Part shown: positions 9,613-19,108 of the stretch, in pieces
Position numbering within the stretch: the stretch's first letter is position 1
Layout: every line of letters starts with the position of its first letter
Assembly: GCA_905182175.1 (NCBI GenBank)
Contig: CAJJAT010000008.1
Location: 124,001 to 188,000 of the forward strand
DNA length: 64,000 bases
Origin: Flavobacteriales bacterium UBA1494
GTDB taxonomy: Bacteria; Bacteroidota; Bacteroidia; Flavobacteriales_E; Vicingaceae
Reading direction: 5' to 3'
Notes under the pieces: generated by a model
Told to the model about the DNA's origin: nothing
What the model saw: only the letters and a program-made list of their open reading frames with translations
Database searches by the model: none
Position numbers and translations under genes: made by a program

Positions 9613-10845
9613 ATGAAACTATCAAAATTAACATGGGGCATTGTTGTATCTGCAATAGCGTTACTACTCTTTTTTATTCTATGGCCTAAAGATCAGCAAA
9701 GCAACCTAAAGGCTTCAGTTTTGAAAGGCAATTTTAAAATTGAAGTAAATACCTCCGGGGAGTTAAAAGCAAAAGAAAGCGAAGACATTAAAGGCCCTAC
9801 AAGTTTACGTTCTCACGGAATTTGGCAAATAAAAATAACTGATCTAATTACTGAGGGTTCCTATATCGATTCAGGAGACTATGTTGCTCAGCTAGATAAG
9901 TCGGAAGTGGGGACTAAGATAATTTCAGCAAGTACAGAAGTTGAAAAAATCACTTCTGAATACGAGCAGGCCAGATTAGATACTGTTATCGAAATGATGA
10001 AACTAAAAAACGAATTGCTCAATTTAACGTATTCAATAGAAGAAAAGCAACTAGTTTTCGACCAAAGTACCTACGAAGCGCCAGCTGTCCAAAGACAAGC
10101 GGAAATTGATCTGGAAAAAACAAAACGGAGTCATAGCCAAAATGCGAATAACATCCTTTTAAAAAGAGAACAGAATACTGCTAAACTTCGCCAAATTGAG
10201 CTCTCTTTAAATCAAGAGCATTCTAAGTTGACTCGCCTTGAAGAATTACTAAATAAGCTAAAAATTCTTGCTCCAAAAGATGGAATGATAGTATATAAGC
10301 GGACGTGGGATGGCTCCAAGATTACTTCAGGAAGTCAAATAAGCGTCTGGGATCCAACCGTTGCAACATTACCAGACTTATCAAAAATGGTAACACAAAC
10401 CTATGTGAACGAAATTGACATAAGCAACCTAAAAAAAGGGTTAAAAGTAAAGTTGAGCATTGATGCATTTCCCGATAAAACGTTCACAGGAGTGGTTAAT
10501 GATGTTGCAAATGTTGGGGAACAATTACCCAATGGCGATTCAAAAGTATTTGAGGTTACCATAGAATTAAATGAACAAGACACTCTGCTGAGGCCTTCAA
10601 TGACGACCAACAATAATATCTTAATTGAGGAAATTGAAGATGTCCTATACATCCCACAGGAAGGTGTATTTGTTAATGACTCGATTAGTTATGCAATCAC
10701 AGAATCTAGCATTGGACTGAAAAAGCAAAAAATTGAATTGGGAAAAACCAACGCAAATTTTGTTGTAGTAAAAAAGGGTTTGTCCGAAGGAGAAGCCATA
10801 CTTTTAGCTAAGCCAGAAAATGTAGAATCAATTTCTTGGAGATAA
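9613..10845 (+). CDS. HlyD/MacA-family periplasmic adaptor of an efflux system
   Basis: 410 residues. One N-terminal membrane anchor (about 7-24) precedes a lipoyl-like half-domain, a long alpha-helical hairpin (about 95-215, rich in E, K, Q and L), the second lipoyl half with LKILAPKDGMIVYKR (about 216-230) and a beta-barrel region. Such adaptors bridge an inner-membrane ABC permease and a TolC channel. It is followed after three bases by a MacB-like permease and then a TolC-like gene, so the three form one export operon. The substrate is unknown. Confidence 0.88.
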   Translation: MKLSKLTWGIVVSAIALLLFFILWPKDQQSNLKASVLKGNFKIEVNTSGELKAKESEDIKGPTSLRSHGIWQIKITDLITEGSYIDSGDYVAQLDKSEVGTKIISASTEVEKITSEYEQARLDTVIEMMKLKNELLNLTYSIEEKQLVFDQSTYEAPAVQRQAEIDLEKTKRSHSQNANNILLKREQNTAKLRQIELSLNQEHSKLTRLEELLNKLKILAPKDGMIVYKRTWDGSKITSGSQISVWDPTVATLPDLSKMVTQTYVNEIDISNLKKGLKVKLSIDAFPDKTFTGVVNDVANVGEQLPNGDSKVFEVTIELNEQDTLLRPSMTTNNNILIEEIEDVLYIPQEGVFVNDSISYAITESSIGLKKQKIELGKTNANFVVVKKGLSEGEAILLAKPENVESISWR

Positions 10846-10848
10846 GTT

Positions 10849-12171
10849 TTGATTAACAGGTCAAATATATCGATTGCTTTTGAAGCGCTTGTTGAAAATA
10901 AATTCCGCTCAGGATTAACAGCTCTCGGAATAATTTTTGGTGTTGCAGCTGTTATAACTATGCTTGCCATTGGAAACGGAGCACAGCAACAAATAATTAA
11001 GCAAATAGAACAGGTTGGAGCAAAAAACATCATCATCAGACCAAAATTAATAGGGAACATTGAAAGCGAAGATGACGTATCAAAAAAATACAGCCCAAAG
11101 CTCACAATACTCGATGTTGAAGCAATACAAGCAATTCTACCCGGAATTGAAAAGATTACTCCATTCCTTAGTTACGAAACCTCTGCTATCGCCAACGGGA
11201 AAAAGAAAAACTGTAATTTAGTAGGCGTTAGTTCCGACTACTTTTCAATCTATAATTTAAAACTTGACCTAGGTTCAGCATTTTCAACGTTGCATCAAAA
11301 AAAGTCGGATGCAGTTTGCGTTATTGGAGCAAACCTCGCAACAAAGCTTTTTTCAGGTAAAAACCCTGTTGGTAAAACCTTAAAAACAAATCGATTACAA
11401 TTAAAAATTATTGGTATTATTTCTCCCGGAAATTCTATTGGGGAATCTCTTCAAAGCATTGGAATGAATAATTACAACGACGAAGTGTTTGCGCCAATAA
11501 ACACGGTGTTAAGACGATACAAAGATCGTGGTCGAATTACGGAAAAACTACTCAAAACGAAGCGAGGCAATGACGATGATGACGATAACAAGAACGAACA
11601 GAAACCAGAAACCGAAATAACCGATCAAATAGAAAAAATAGTTATTGCAATTGAAGAGACCGATAACATGAAACAAAGTGTTGATGTTCTGTATCGCCTA
11701 TTACTTAGAAGACATCATGAGGTTGAAGATTTTGAAATTATTGTTCCAGAACAAATTTTACAGCAGAAGAAACAAACCAATGATATTTTTAATATTTTAT
11801 TAGGTGTAATTGCAGCAATCTCCTTACTGGTTGGCGGCATTGGAATAATGAACATCATGCTCGCCTCTGTTTTGGAAAGAATAAGGGAAATTGGACTTCG
11901 AATGGCCATTGGCGCAACTAAAAAGGACATTAAACAGCAATTCGTTTATGAATCTGGATTGATTTCTTTGATTGGAGGCTTAATCGGAATATTCTTGGGG
12001 GTTTTACTCTCTTATATTGCAGAATTGACTACGGGAACACCAACCATAATTTCAATTTGGAGCGTTGTCATTTCCTTTTTTGTAAGCGCTATAATTGGTA
12101 TTACATTTGGCTATATGCCTGCAAAAAAAGCGGCAGAACAAGATCCTGTTTATTCTTTAAGACAAAACTAA
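10849..12171 (+). CDS. MacB-like ABC transporter permease (no ATPase domain)
   Basis: 440 residues from a TTG start three bases after the adaptor gene. The N-terminal segment NKFRSGLTALGIIFGVAAVITM is the first membrane helix, followed by a large MacB-type periplasmic domain (about 50-310) and the FtsX-like three-helix block with GGIGIMNIMLASVLERIREIGLRMA (split here over the motif, about 336-360). Residues about 240-265 form an acidic stretch containing six Asp in a row, unusual in this domain. E. coli MacB carries an ATPase domain at its N-terminus; here there is none, and no ATPase gene lies nearby. Confidence 0.88.
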   Translation: MINRSNISIAFEALVENKFRSGLTALGIIFGVAAVITMLAIGNGAQQQIIKQIEQVGAKNIIIRPKLIGNIESEDDVSKKYSPKLTILDVEAIQAILPGIEKITPFLSYETSAIANGKKKNCNLVGVSSDYFSIYNLKLDLGSAFSTLHQKKSDAVCVIGANLATKLFSGKNPVGKTLKTNRLQLKIIGIISPGNSIGESLQSIGMNNYNDEVFAPINTVLRRYKDRGRITEKLLKTKRGNDDDDDNKNEQKPETEITDQIEKIVIAIEETDNMKQSVDVLYRLLLRRHHEVEDFEIIVPEQILQQKKQTNDIFNILLGVIAAISLLVGGIGIMNIMLASVLERIREIGLRMAIGATKKDIKQQFVYESGLISLIGGLIGIFLGVLLSYIAELTTGTPTIISIWSVVISFFVSAIIGITFGYMPAKKAAEQDPVYSLRQN

Positions 12172-12172
12172 C

Positions 12173-13624
12173 ATGAAGAAATTACTACTACTCTTTCCTT
12201 GCCTTTTTTACTTATTCAACAGTACCGCACAGGAAAAATTAAGTTTAAAAGAAGTAATTAGTCAAGCTCAAGTTAACAGTATTGTAAGTAAACAAATTGA
12301 AAACAGATTTCAAAATGCTTATTGGAGAAACTTCGCTTTTAAAAGACAATTTTTACCTTCCCTAAGTTTCAATGGAACAATTCCGGAGATTCAGCGATCC
12401 ATCTCTAGCGTTACTCAAAATGACGGAACAGAAATTTTTGTAGATAGAAACGTAATTTCCAATAGAGCCAATTTGAGCGTAAACCAAATCGTGCCCTTTA
12501 CCGGAGGTAGCTTTTTTGCAAGAACAGGCATGGAAAACATTCAATTGTCTGGTCAAACCAACTCCACAACCTACTTAAGCAGACCCATTGAAATTGGCTA
12601 CTCTCAAAACGTATTCGGATTCAATCGATTTAAATGGGATAGAAAGATAGAACCGATGGTTTTTAGTGAAGCGAGTCTTTTAAAAATAGAACAAATAGAA
12701 GCGCTATCCATTGAAGCTGTTAACCGATATTTTGATTTACTCAGAGATCAATTAAGCATGGAAAATGCCAAAAAAAACCTACTCAATAACGATACCATTT
12801 ATAAAGTTGGGAAAGGCAGGTATTCCTATGGAAAAATTTCAGAAAATGAACTTTTACAATTGGAGCTTTCCCTCTTAAATTCTGACATTTCCTTTGAACA
12901 GCAACAGCTGAATTTTGAACTAAGCAGGCAAAAATTAGCCACTTTCTTAGGATACTCCTCGTTAGAAAGAATTGATTTGGAGATGGACACCATTATTCCA
13001 AACATCAATGTTAACCTGATTGAAGCGTTAAATTATGCAACACAATATAACTCAGCCCTAATTAATCAAAAGAGACAAGTGACCCAGGCAGAAATGGACG
13101 TAGCACAAGTCAAAAGTGACAACAGAATTAGCTTTAACGTTTCCGCCTCTTTTGGGCTTAGCCAAACAGCCCCTACTCTGAACGAATCTTACCAAAATCC
13201 AAGAAATCAAGAATTTGTTTCTATGGGAGTGAATATACCCATTGTTCAATGGGGACTTGGTAAAGGAAGAGTAAAACAAGCGGAGGCCAATGCTGATTTA
13301 GTGAGATCAACGGTTGAACAAGGGCAAATTGATTTTGAGCAAGATATTTATGAAAAGGTAGCTCGATTTAATTTAAACAAGAAACAATTGCAAGTGAGTA
13401 AACGAGCAAATGAAGTAGCTGAGAAAAGATTTGAAGTAACCAAACAGCGGTACTTATTAGGGAAAATTCTAATTACCGATTTACAAATCGCTCAGCAAGA
13501 AAAAGATAGAGCATTAATTAGTTACATTGGCTCTTACCGCTCCTATTGGCAATCATATTATAACATTAGAGCAACCACGCATTACGACTTTGAAAAAAAT
13601 ACGGTAATTAAATTAGAGCAATAG
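12173..13624 (+). CDS. TolC-family outer membrane efflux channel
   Basis: 483 residues with a signal peptide (MKKLLLLFPCLFYLF to about residue 19). The long helical repeats of the outer-membrane efflux protein family are visible, with the two homologous halves ending near RQKLATFLGY (about 250) and RYLLGKILITDLQIAQQEKD (about 422-441). It starts one base after the permease stop, completing the adaptor-permease-channel operon. It forms the outer-membrane and periplasmic tunnel of the exporter. Confidence 0.9.
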   Translation: MKKLLLLFPCLFYLFNSTAQEKLSLKEVISQAQVNSIVSKQIENRFQNAYWRNFAFKRQFLPSLSFNGTIPEIQRSISSVTQNDGTEIFVDRNVISNRANLSVNQIVPFTGGSFFARTGMENIQLSGQTNSTTYLSRPIEIGYSQNVFGFNRFKWDRKIEPMVFSEASLLKIEQIEALSIEAVNRYFDLLRDQLSMENAKKNLLNNDTIYKVGKGRYSYGKISENELLQLELSLLNSDISFEQQQLNFELSRQKLATFLGYSSLERIDLEMDTIIPNINVNLIEALNYATQYNSALINQKRQVTQAEMDVAQVKSDNRISFNVSASFGLSQTAPTLNESYQNPRNQEFVSMGVNIPIVQWGLGKGRVKQAEANADLVRSTVEQGQIDFEQDIYEKVARFNLNKKQLQVSKRANEVAEKRFEVTKQRYLLGKILITDLQIAQQEKDRALISYIGSYRSYWQSYYNIRATTHYDFEKNTVIKLEQ

Positions 13625-13788
13625 GTTTCATGTAACCAACTATTGCAAGACTATTAATAGAACAGCTTGTTCACGTGAAAAGAGTAGCCTTTTCATTGGT
13701 CATTATGCACTACAAAAATTCAAATTCCAGTTATTGGCCCTTAGCTTTTAAATACTCCTTACCGACATAATAGACTTTTAAAAGCACA

Positions 13789-13824
13789 AAAAAAACCCCA
13801 TACTCTTTCGAATTTGGGGCTTTT
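13789..13824 (-). terminator. Terminator between tolC-like gene and rpmE2
   Basis: AAAAGCCCCAAA and TATGGGGTTTTTTTT on the minus strand pair through CCCCA/TGGGG, followed by an eight-T run. It lies 17 bases beyond the rpmE2 stop and may also stop the converging efflux operon. Confidence 0.75.
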
Positions 13825-13840
13825 ACTATATTGTTTGAAC

Positions 13841-14143
13841 TTACTCTCCTGCTTCAGGATCCTCAGTGTCAGTTTCTGGAGTTTTAGATTTCTTGCTAAA
13901 CTTCTCGTATCTGTTTTTAAACTTATCAATTCTACCAGCTGTGTCGACTAATTTCATCTTACCTGTATAAAATGGATGAGATTTGTAAGAAATTTCTAAC
14001 TTAATCAATGGATATTCATTTCCATCTTCCCACTTGATGGTCTCTTTTGCAGCTGCAGTAGACTTTGTCATGAATGCATAGTCAATTGACATGTCTTTGA
14101 AAATAACTGTTCTGTAATCTTCTGGGTGGATATCTTTTTTCAT
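13841..14143 (-). CDS. rpmE2: 50S ribosomal protein L31, type B
   Basis: 100 residues. The start [19 protein letters not shown] and the [21 protein letters not shown] segment are diagnostic of L31 type B, the form lacking the zinc-binding cysteines. The C-terminus is extended by about 15 acidic and Lys/Thr residues. The gene stands alone, with TATATTTG (14164-14171, minus strand) 20 bases upstream as a likely -7 box. Confidence 0.97.
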   Translation of the reverse strand: MKKDIHPEDYRTVIFKDMSIDYAFMTKSTAAAKETIKWEDGNEYPLIKLEISYKSHPFYTGKMKLVDTAGRIDKFKNRYEKFSKKSKTPETDTEDPEAGE

Positions 14144-14325
14144 CTATTATAAAAATTGGAAGGCAAATATACCATTTTACGAATTGATTAAGCCCTAATT
14201 GTGTTTAAATTTTACTCCTCACATAATTAACTAATTTTTTACACTAAATTGTTGGCTAATCCGCACATATAGGAGGTTTTTTGATATAAATTTCGGAATT
14301 TCGTTGACTTAACAAAATAAAAGCC

Positions 14326-15399
14326 ATGACTAAAGTCCATAATTATAGTGCGGGTCCTTGTATTTTACCGCAAGAAGTGCTCAAAAAAGCATCTGAAGCC
14401 GTTGTAAATTTCAATGATCTAAACCTTTCTTTACTGGAAATTTCGCACAGAAGCAAAGACTTTGTTGAAGTAATGGAAAATGCGAGATCTTTAGTGAAAG
14501 AGTTGTTAGGAGTACCTGAAGGTTACCAAGTTCTTTTCTTACAAGGAGGAGCTAGTCTGGGTTTTTTAATTGCTGCATATAATTTCTTACCAACGGGTGG
14601 GAAAGCTGCATACATCAATACAGGAACTTGGTCAGACAACGCAATTAAAGAAGCACAAAGAATTGGGGAAGTAGCTGAAATTGCATCAAGCAAAGACAAA
14701 AACTACTCGTACATTCCTTCTGGGTTTGGAATTCCAAACGATGCAAAATTTTTGCACTACACTTCTAACAATACCATTTTCGGTACACAGTTTAAGAAAA
14801 CGCCGATTAGTCGAATACCTGTAATTTGTGATATGTCTTCTGACATCTTCAGTAAAAAAATTAATGTCGCTGACTTCGATTTAATCTATGCAGGAGCACA
14901 AAAAAATATGGGTCCAGCAGGAACAACCGTTTATATAGTAAAAGAGAGTGCTCTTGGTAAAACGGGAAATAATATCCCTGCCATGTTAGATTTACAATCA
15001 CACATTAAAAAAGACTCCATGTTTAACACTCCTCCGGTATATCCGATTTACGTGAGTATGTTGAACTTACAGTGGCTAAAGAAAAACGGGGGTGTAGATT
15101 GGATTGAAAAAGTCAACAACCAAAAAGCAGCTTTACTGTACAGTGAAATTGACAGAAACCCTCTTTTTAAAGGAATTACTGCAAAGTCTGATCGGTCAAA
15201 TATGAATGCAACATTTATTTTAACTGATGAAAGTTTGACTGAGGAGTTTAATAAAGACTGGGCTGCTGCAAACATTAACGGAATTAAAGGCCACCGATCT
15301 GTTGGAGGGTACAGAGCTTCTATGTACAATGCATTGCCATTGGAGAGTGTGCAAGTTTTAGTAGACGTAATGAAAGAATTTGAAAAAAAGAACGGATAA
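14326..15399 (+). CDS. serC: Phosphoserine aminotransferase
   Basis: 357 residues, normal length. It begins MTKVHNYSAGPCILP and has LQGGASLGF (72-80) and YAGAQKNMGPAG with the PLP-binding Lys193. It converts 3-phosphohydroxypyruvate and glutamate to phosphoserine and 2-oxoglutarate. The neighbouring serA supplies its substrate, so the two form a serine biosynthesis unit. The gap to serA is 115 bases. Confidence 0.97.
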   Translation: MTKVHNYSAGPCILPQEVLKKASEAVVNFNDLNLSLLEISHRSKDFVEVMENARSLVKELLGVPEGYQVLFLQGGASLGFLIAAYNFLPTGGKAAYINTGTWSDNAIKEAQRIGEVAEIASSKDKNYSYIPSGFGIPNDAKFLHYTSNNTIFGTQFKKTPISRIPVICDMSSDIFSKKINVADFDLIYAGAQKNMGPAGTTVYIVKESALGKTGNNIPAMLDLQSHIKKDSMFNTPPVYPIYVSMLNLQWLKKNGGVDWIEKVNNQKAALLYSEIDRNPLFKGITAKSDRSNMNATFILTDESLTEEFNKDWAAANINGIKGHRSVGGYRASMYNALPLESVQVLVDVMKEFEKKNG

Positions 15400-15514
15400 A
15401 TTCGAGAATAAGCAGAAAGAATAAAGAAGTTAAAAAATAGACGCGTTAGAGAAATGGATGCTAAACGCCCTTTTCAAGCTAACCTCACTAAATAACATCT
15501 TAAAAAATAGAAAA

Positions 15515-16471
15515 ATGAAAGTATTAGCAAACGACGGAATTGCAGCATCAGGAAAGGAAACGTTGGAAAAAGCTGGATTTACCGTAGTGACAGAGACGGT
15601 AGCACAAGAGGACTTAATTAAAGTGATTAACGAAGTAGGCTACGAAGTAATATTAGTTCGTTCAGCCACCAAGATTAGAAAAGACGTAATTGACGCTTGC
15701 CCAGGAATAAAAATGATTGGACGTGGCGGTGTTGGAATGGATAACATTGATGTAGACTATGGCAGATCAAAAGGAATAAATGTCTTTAATACTCCGGCTT
15801 CTTCTTCGCAATCGGTTGCAGAATTAGTGATGGCGCATTTATTTGGGGCTGTCCGTTTCATGTACGATTCAAACAAAGAAATGGCAGTAAATGGCACAAG
15901 CGACTTCAAAGTACTGAAAAAGAAATACGCCAAAGGAATAGAACTAAGAGGTAAAACTTTAGGTATTTTAGGATTTGGTAGAATTGGACAAGCACTCGCT
16001 AGTTATGCGTTAGGTTGCGGAATGAATGTATTGGCCTCTGACATAAATTCAGGCCCTTTTAACATTGATGTAACAGTCGGTGGTCAAAAGGTTACAGTTA
16101 AAGTTGAAGGTTGCTCTAAACAAGATCTTTTACAGAAATCTGATTTCTTAAGCATACACATTCCAAGTACAGACAAGCCTATTATTGGTGCTGAAGAGCT
16201 GCATTCAATGAAAGATGGAGCTGTTATTTTGAATGCTGCAAGAGGCGGGTCTATTGATGAAGACGCTTTAATTGCCGCTTTAGATTCAGGTAAAATTGCA
16301 CATGCCGCCCTGGATGTATTTGTAAACGAGCCCAACCCAAGAGCTGATGTGCTGAGACACTCAAAAATTTCATTGACTCCTCATATTGGCGCCGCTACTT
16401 TAGAGGCGCAAGATAGGATTGGTGGAGAATTAGCATCAATAATTATAGAGCACTACAATAAACAATCTTAA
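15515..16471 (+). CDS. serA: D-3-phosphoglycerate dehydrogenase, short form
   Basis: 318 residues from ATG 15515 (MKVLANDGIAASG); the reading from 15458 adds 19 residues with no family match. NAD-binding GFGRIGQALA and the catalytic Arg, Glu and His are visible in LNAARGGSIDE, FVNEPNPR and TPHIGAAT. No ACT domain follows, so serine feedback through ACT is not expected. It catalyses the first step of serine synthesis. Adjacent to serC. Confidence 0.92.
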   Translation: MKVLANDGIAASGKETLEKAGFTVVTETVAQEDLIKVINEVGYEVILVRSATKIRKDVIDACPGIKMIGRGGVGMDNIDVDYGRSKGINVFNTPASSSQSVAELVMAHLFGAVRFMYDSNKEMAVNGTSDFKVLKKKYAKGIELRGKTLGILGFGRIGQALASYALGCGMNVLASDINSGPFNIDVTVGGQKVTVKVEGCSKQDLLQKSDFLSIHIPSTDKPIIGAEELHSMKDGAVILNAARGGSIDEDALIAALDSGKIAHAALDVFVNEPNPRADVLRHSKISLTPHIGAATLEAQDRIGGELASIIIEHYNKQS

Positions 16472-16512
16472 TCTCGATTTTATATCGTAAAATTTCGATT
16501 AAAAAATACGAG

Positions 16513-16542
16513 ACAGCTGCCTTTTCAAAGGCGGCTGTTTTT
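16513..16542 (+). terminator. Intrinsic terminator after serA
   Basis: ACAGCTGCCT and AGGCGGCTGT form a 10-base stem with one G-T pair around TTTCAA, followed by TTTTT. It lies 42 bases past the serA stop and 36 bases before the next start codon. Confidence 0.8.
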
Positions 16543-16577
16543 GGTTTTGTACTTATCTTCGTAAAAAATAGATCCCA

Positions 16578-17822
16578 TTGGCAAACATTAAACCTTTCAA
16601 GGCATATCGCCCAGCGAGAGACAAAGTTCACTTAGTAGCTTCTCGTTCGTATATCTCTTACACAAAAGCTGATTTAATTCGAAAATTAGACGAAAACCCG
16701 TTTACCTTTCTGCATATTTTAAATCCAAACTATAAAACAGAGAAGCAATCTTTTTCAAATTCAAAAGAGAAGTTCGAGAGAGTAAAAACAAAGTTTATAG
16801 ACTTTGCGAATCAGCAAATATTAATTCAAGATAAAAAGGAGAGCTTTTACGTTTACCGTCAAATTAAAGATGGCCATCCTTACTTAGGAATCATTGCCTG
16901 TGCATCTGTAAAAGATTATTACTCTAATGTGATTAAAAAGCACGAAGCAACACTGACAAAACGAGAAGATATCTTTAAAAAATATTTGGAGACAGTTCAA
17001 ATCAATGCTGAGCCTGTTTGTTTTACGTATCCAAATCACGCTAAAATTGACCGTTTAACAAATGAGAAGATTTTAGAACGACCAGAATATGATTTTACAT
17101 CAACCAATAGAGACCGACATACCTTTTGGAAAATTGAGGACGAAAGTAGGGTTGCTAAATTAACAGCGTATTTTGGACAAATCGATTCCATCTACATTGC
17201 AGATGGACATCATCGATCAGCCTCTTCTGCCCTGCTAGGAAAAAGTTTAAGAGAAGAACAGGGAAACCCTCCAGAAGAAAAACCATATGACTACTTTATG
17301 GGTTATTTTATTCCTGAAAATTGCTTAAAAATTTATGAATTCAACAGATTAGTTACAACTTTAGGAGACCATAATGTGAGCTCATTTTTGGATGCCATAA
17401 AAGAAAATTTTGAAATTACTTTCGTCGATGATGATTTTTTTAGACCTGAAAAAATTCATGAGATTGGAATGTACATTGACAATAAATGGTACTGCTTAAT
17501 TCCTAAAAACGGCCAATTCTTGCAAGACGACCCTGTAAAAAGTTTAGATGTTTCTATATTAACCAACCATCTACTTGCCCCTATTTTAGGGATTAGTGAT
17601 TTAAAAACAGACAATCGAGTTTATTTCAAAGGAGGTTTAGAAGGTATTGATGCGTTAAAAAAAGAGGTTGACAGCGGAAAAGCAAAAGTCGCATTCGCTC
17701 ATTTTCCTGTTAGTATGGCACAATTAAAAACCATTTCAGACGCGAACAAAACCATGCCTCCAAAAAGCACATGGATTGAGCCAAAACTAAGAAGCGGACT
17801 AACTGTTTACTCTACAAAATAG
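16578..17822 (+). CDS. DUF1015 family protein
   Basis: 414 residues from a TTG start; the opening ANIKPFKAYRPARDKVHLVASRSY is the family pattern. Conserved stretches include QIKDGHPYLGIIACASV (about 93-109), YIADGHHRSASS (about 212-223) and a C-terminal PPKSTWIEPKLRSGL. The family occurs next to serA in many Bacteroidota and archaea and its biochemical role is not established; the ADGHHR motif suggests a nucleotide or phosphate-binding fold. The YggS-type gene follows after four bases. Confidence 0.9.
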   Translation: MANIKPFKAYRPARDKVHLVASRSYISYTKADLIRKLDENPFTFLHILNPNYKTEKQSFSNSKEKFERVKTKFIDFANQQILIQDKKESFYVYRQIKDGHPYLGIIACASVKDYYSNVIKKHEATLTKREDIFKKYLETVQINAEPVCFTYPNHAKIDRLTNEKILERPEYDFTSTNRDRHTFWKIEDESRVAKLTAYFGQIDSIYIADGHHRSASSALLGKSLREEQGNPPEEKPYDYFMGYFIPENCLKIYEFNRLVTTLGDHNVSSFLDAIKENFEITFVDDDFFRPEKIHEIGMYIDNKWYCLIPKNGQFLQDDPVKSLDVSILTNHLLAPILGISDLKTDNRVYFKGGLEGIDALKKEVDSGKAKVAFAHFPVSMAQLKTISDANKTMPPKSTWIEPKLRSGLTVYSTK

Positions 17823-17826
17823 AATT

Positions 17827-18501
17827 ATGAGCATTGCAGAAAATTTAAACCAAATCAAAAACACCTTACTCCCAACTGTGGATTTGGTTGCCGTTTCCAA
17901 AACAAAACCCTCTTCATTTATTGAGGAAGCTTATGCTGCAGGGCAACGAATTTTTGGTGAAAACCGACCGCAGGAAATGAAGTCGAAAGCGGAGGAGTTG
18001 CCAAAAGATATAGAGTGGCATATGATTGGTCACCTCCAAAGTAAAAAAACAAAATACATCGCTCCTTTTGTTTCATTAATTCACTCGGTTGACAAACTAA
18101 GTTTACTGCAGGAAATTAATAAAAGGGCCGCTCAAAACGAAAGAGTTATAAACGTTTTACTGCAAGTCTTCATTGCGAAAGAAGAAAGTAAATTTGGCAT
18201 GGATGAACAGGAAGTTGAAGAACTGTTAAGCTCTGAAGACTTTAAAGCGTTAGAAAATATTTGTGTCGTTGGCTTAATGGGAATGGCGACTAATACTAAT
18301 GATGAGAACGTTGTTCGAGGTGAATTTAAAGATTTGAAAATCCTTTTTGATTCAATTAAAAATTCCACTATTCCAGCCCATATCAATATGGAAAAGTTTA
18401 CTGTTCTAAGCATGGGAATGAGCGGAGATTACAAAATTGCCATGGAAGAAGGTTCCAACATGATAAGAATAGGTAGTTCTATATTTGGAAGTAGAGACTG
18501 A
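17827..18501 (+). CDS. YggS-family PLP-binding homeostasis protein
   Basis: 224 residues. DLVAVSKTKP holds the PLP Lys25; FGENRPQEMKSKAEEL, EWHMIGHLQSKK and LSMGMSGDYKIAMEEGSNMIRIGSSIFG are all family marks. These single-domain alanine-racemase-fold proteins lack decarboxylase or racemase partners and buffer pyridoxal phosphate. Co-transcription with DUF1015 is likely from the four-base gap. Confidence 0.96.
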   Translation: MSIAENLNQIKNTLLPTVDLVAVSKTKPSSFIEEAYAAGQRIFGENRPQEMKSKAEELPKDIEWHMIGHLQSKKTKYIAPFVSLIHSVDKLSLLQEINKRAAQNERVINVLLQVFIAKEESKFGMDEQEVEELLSSEDFKALENICVVGLMGMATNTNDENVVRGEFKDLKILFDSIKNSTIPAHINMEKFTVLSMGMSGDYKIAMEEGSNMIRIGSSIFGSRD

Positions 18502-18524
18502 AACTATTTCCTCAAATTTATAAA

Positions 18525-18758
18525 GTGAAAAATTTATTATCTCGAATTACAATAAATTCTACTATTTGCCTCGGAAAGCCGACAATTAGAGCCAAGAGAT
18601 ATCCGGTTGAGAACATGCTGGAATTACTTGCTTCGAGAATGACTATTGATGGGTTACTAGCAGATTACGAAGATTTGGAAAAGGAAGATTTTTTAGCTTG
18701 TATTGACTACGCAGCCAAACTTTATCAAAACAATCGTATTTACAAGGCTGCTTCATGA
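18525..18758 (+). CDS. DUF433 protein, antitoxin-like
   Basis: 77 residues from a GTG start. The pattern RITINSTICLGKPTIRAKRYPVENMLELLA, with an MTIDGLLADYEDL tail, is that of DUF433, a winged-helix domain usually found as the antitoxin of PIN-like toxins. Its stop overlaps the following DUF5615 start by four bases, the tight arrangement of a toxin-antitoxin operon. The family normally has ICxGKPxIxGxR; here the last Gly is Ala. Confidence 0.85.
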   Translation: MKNLLSRITINSTICLGKPTIRAKRYPVENMLELLASRMTIDGLLADYEDLEKEDFLACIDYAAKLYQNNRIYKAAS

Positions 18759-19108
18759 GGTTTCTTGTTGACGCTCAACTGCCAAAACGACTATCATTAT
18801 TCTCTGAAAAACAAGAATTTGACAGCAAACACACATTGGACCTACCTGAGCAAAGTAATTCCACAGATCAGTTTATTATCAATTTTACACAAGAGCAAAA
18901 TAGGGTAGTAATTTCAAAAGATGACGATTTTTTGCAATCGCAATTAATTAAGAAAAAACCCAACAAGCTAATTTTGATCAAAACAAGTAGTATAAGGAAT
19001 ACCACATCAATCGAACTAATTCGGAAGAACCTGAGTACTGTTCTCATGGCAATTGAGAGTAACAATTTAGTTAAAATCACCAATACTGATGTAATTGCAA
19101 AAAACTAA
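18755..19108 (+). CDS. DUF5615 PIN-like protein, putative toxin
   Basis: 117 residues. It begins MRFLVDAQLPKRL and has STDQFIINFTQEQNRVVISKDDDF (about 36-59 in pieces), matching the DUF5615/Mut7-C-like PIN fold with acidic residues at Asp6, Asp38 and Asp56-58. Partnered with the DUF433 gene it is likely the toxin of a VapBC-like pair, an RNase by analogy; toxicity is not shown. The last 14 bases overlap the methyltransferase start. Confidence 0.82.
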   Translation: MRFLVDAQLPKRLSLFSEKQEFDSKHTLDLPEQSNSTDQFIINFTQEQNRVVISKDDDFLQSQLIKKKPNKLILIKTSSIRNTTSIELIRKNLSTVLMAIESNNLVKITNTDVIAKN

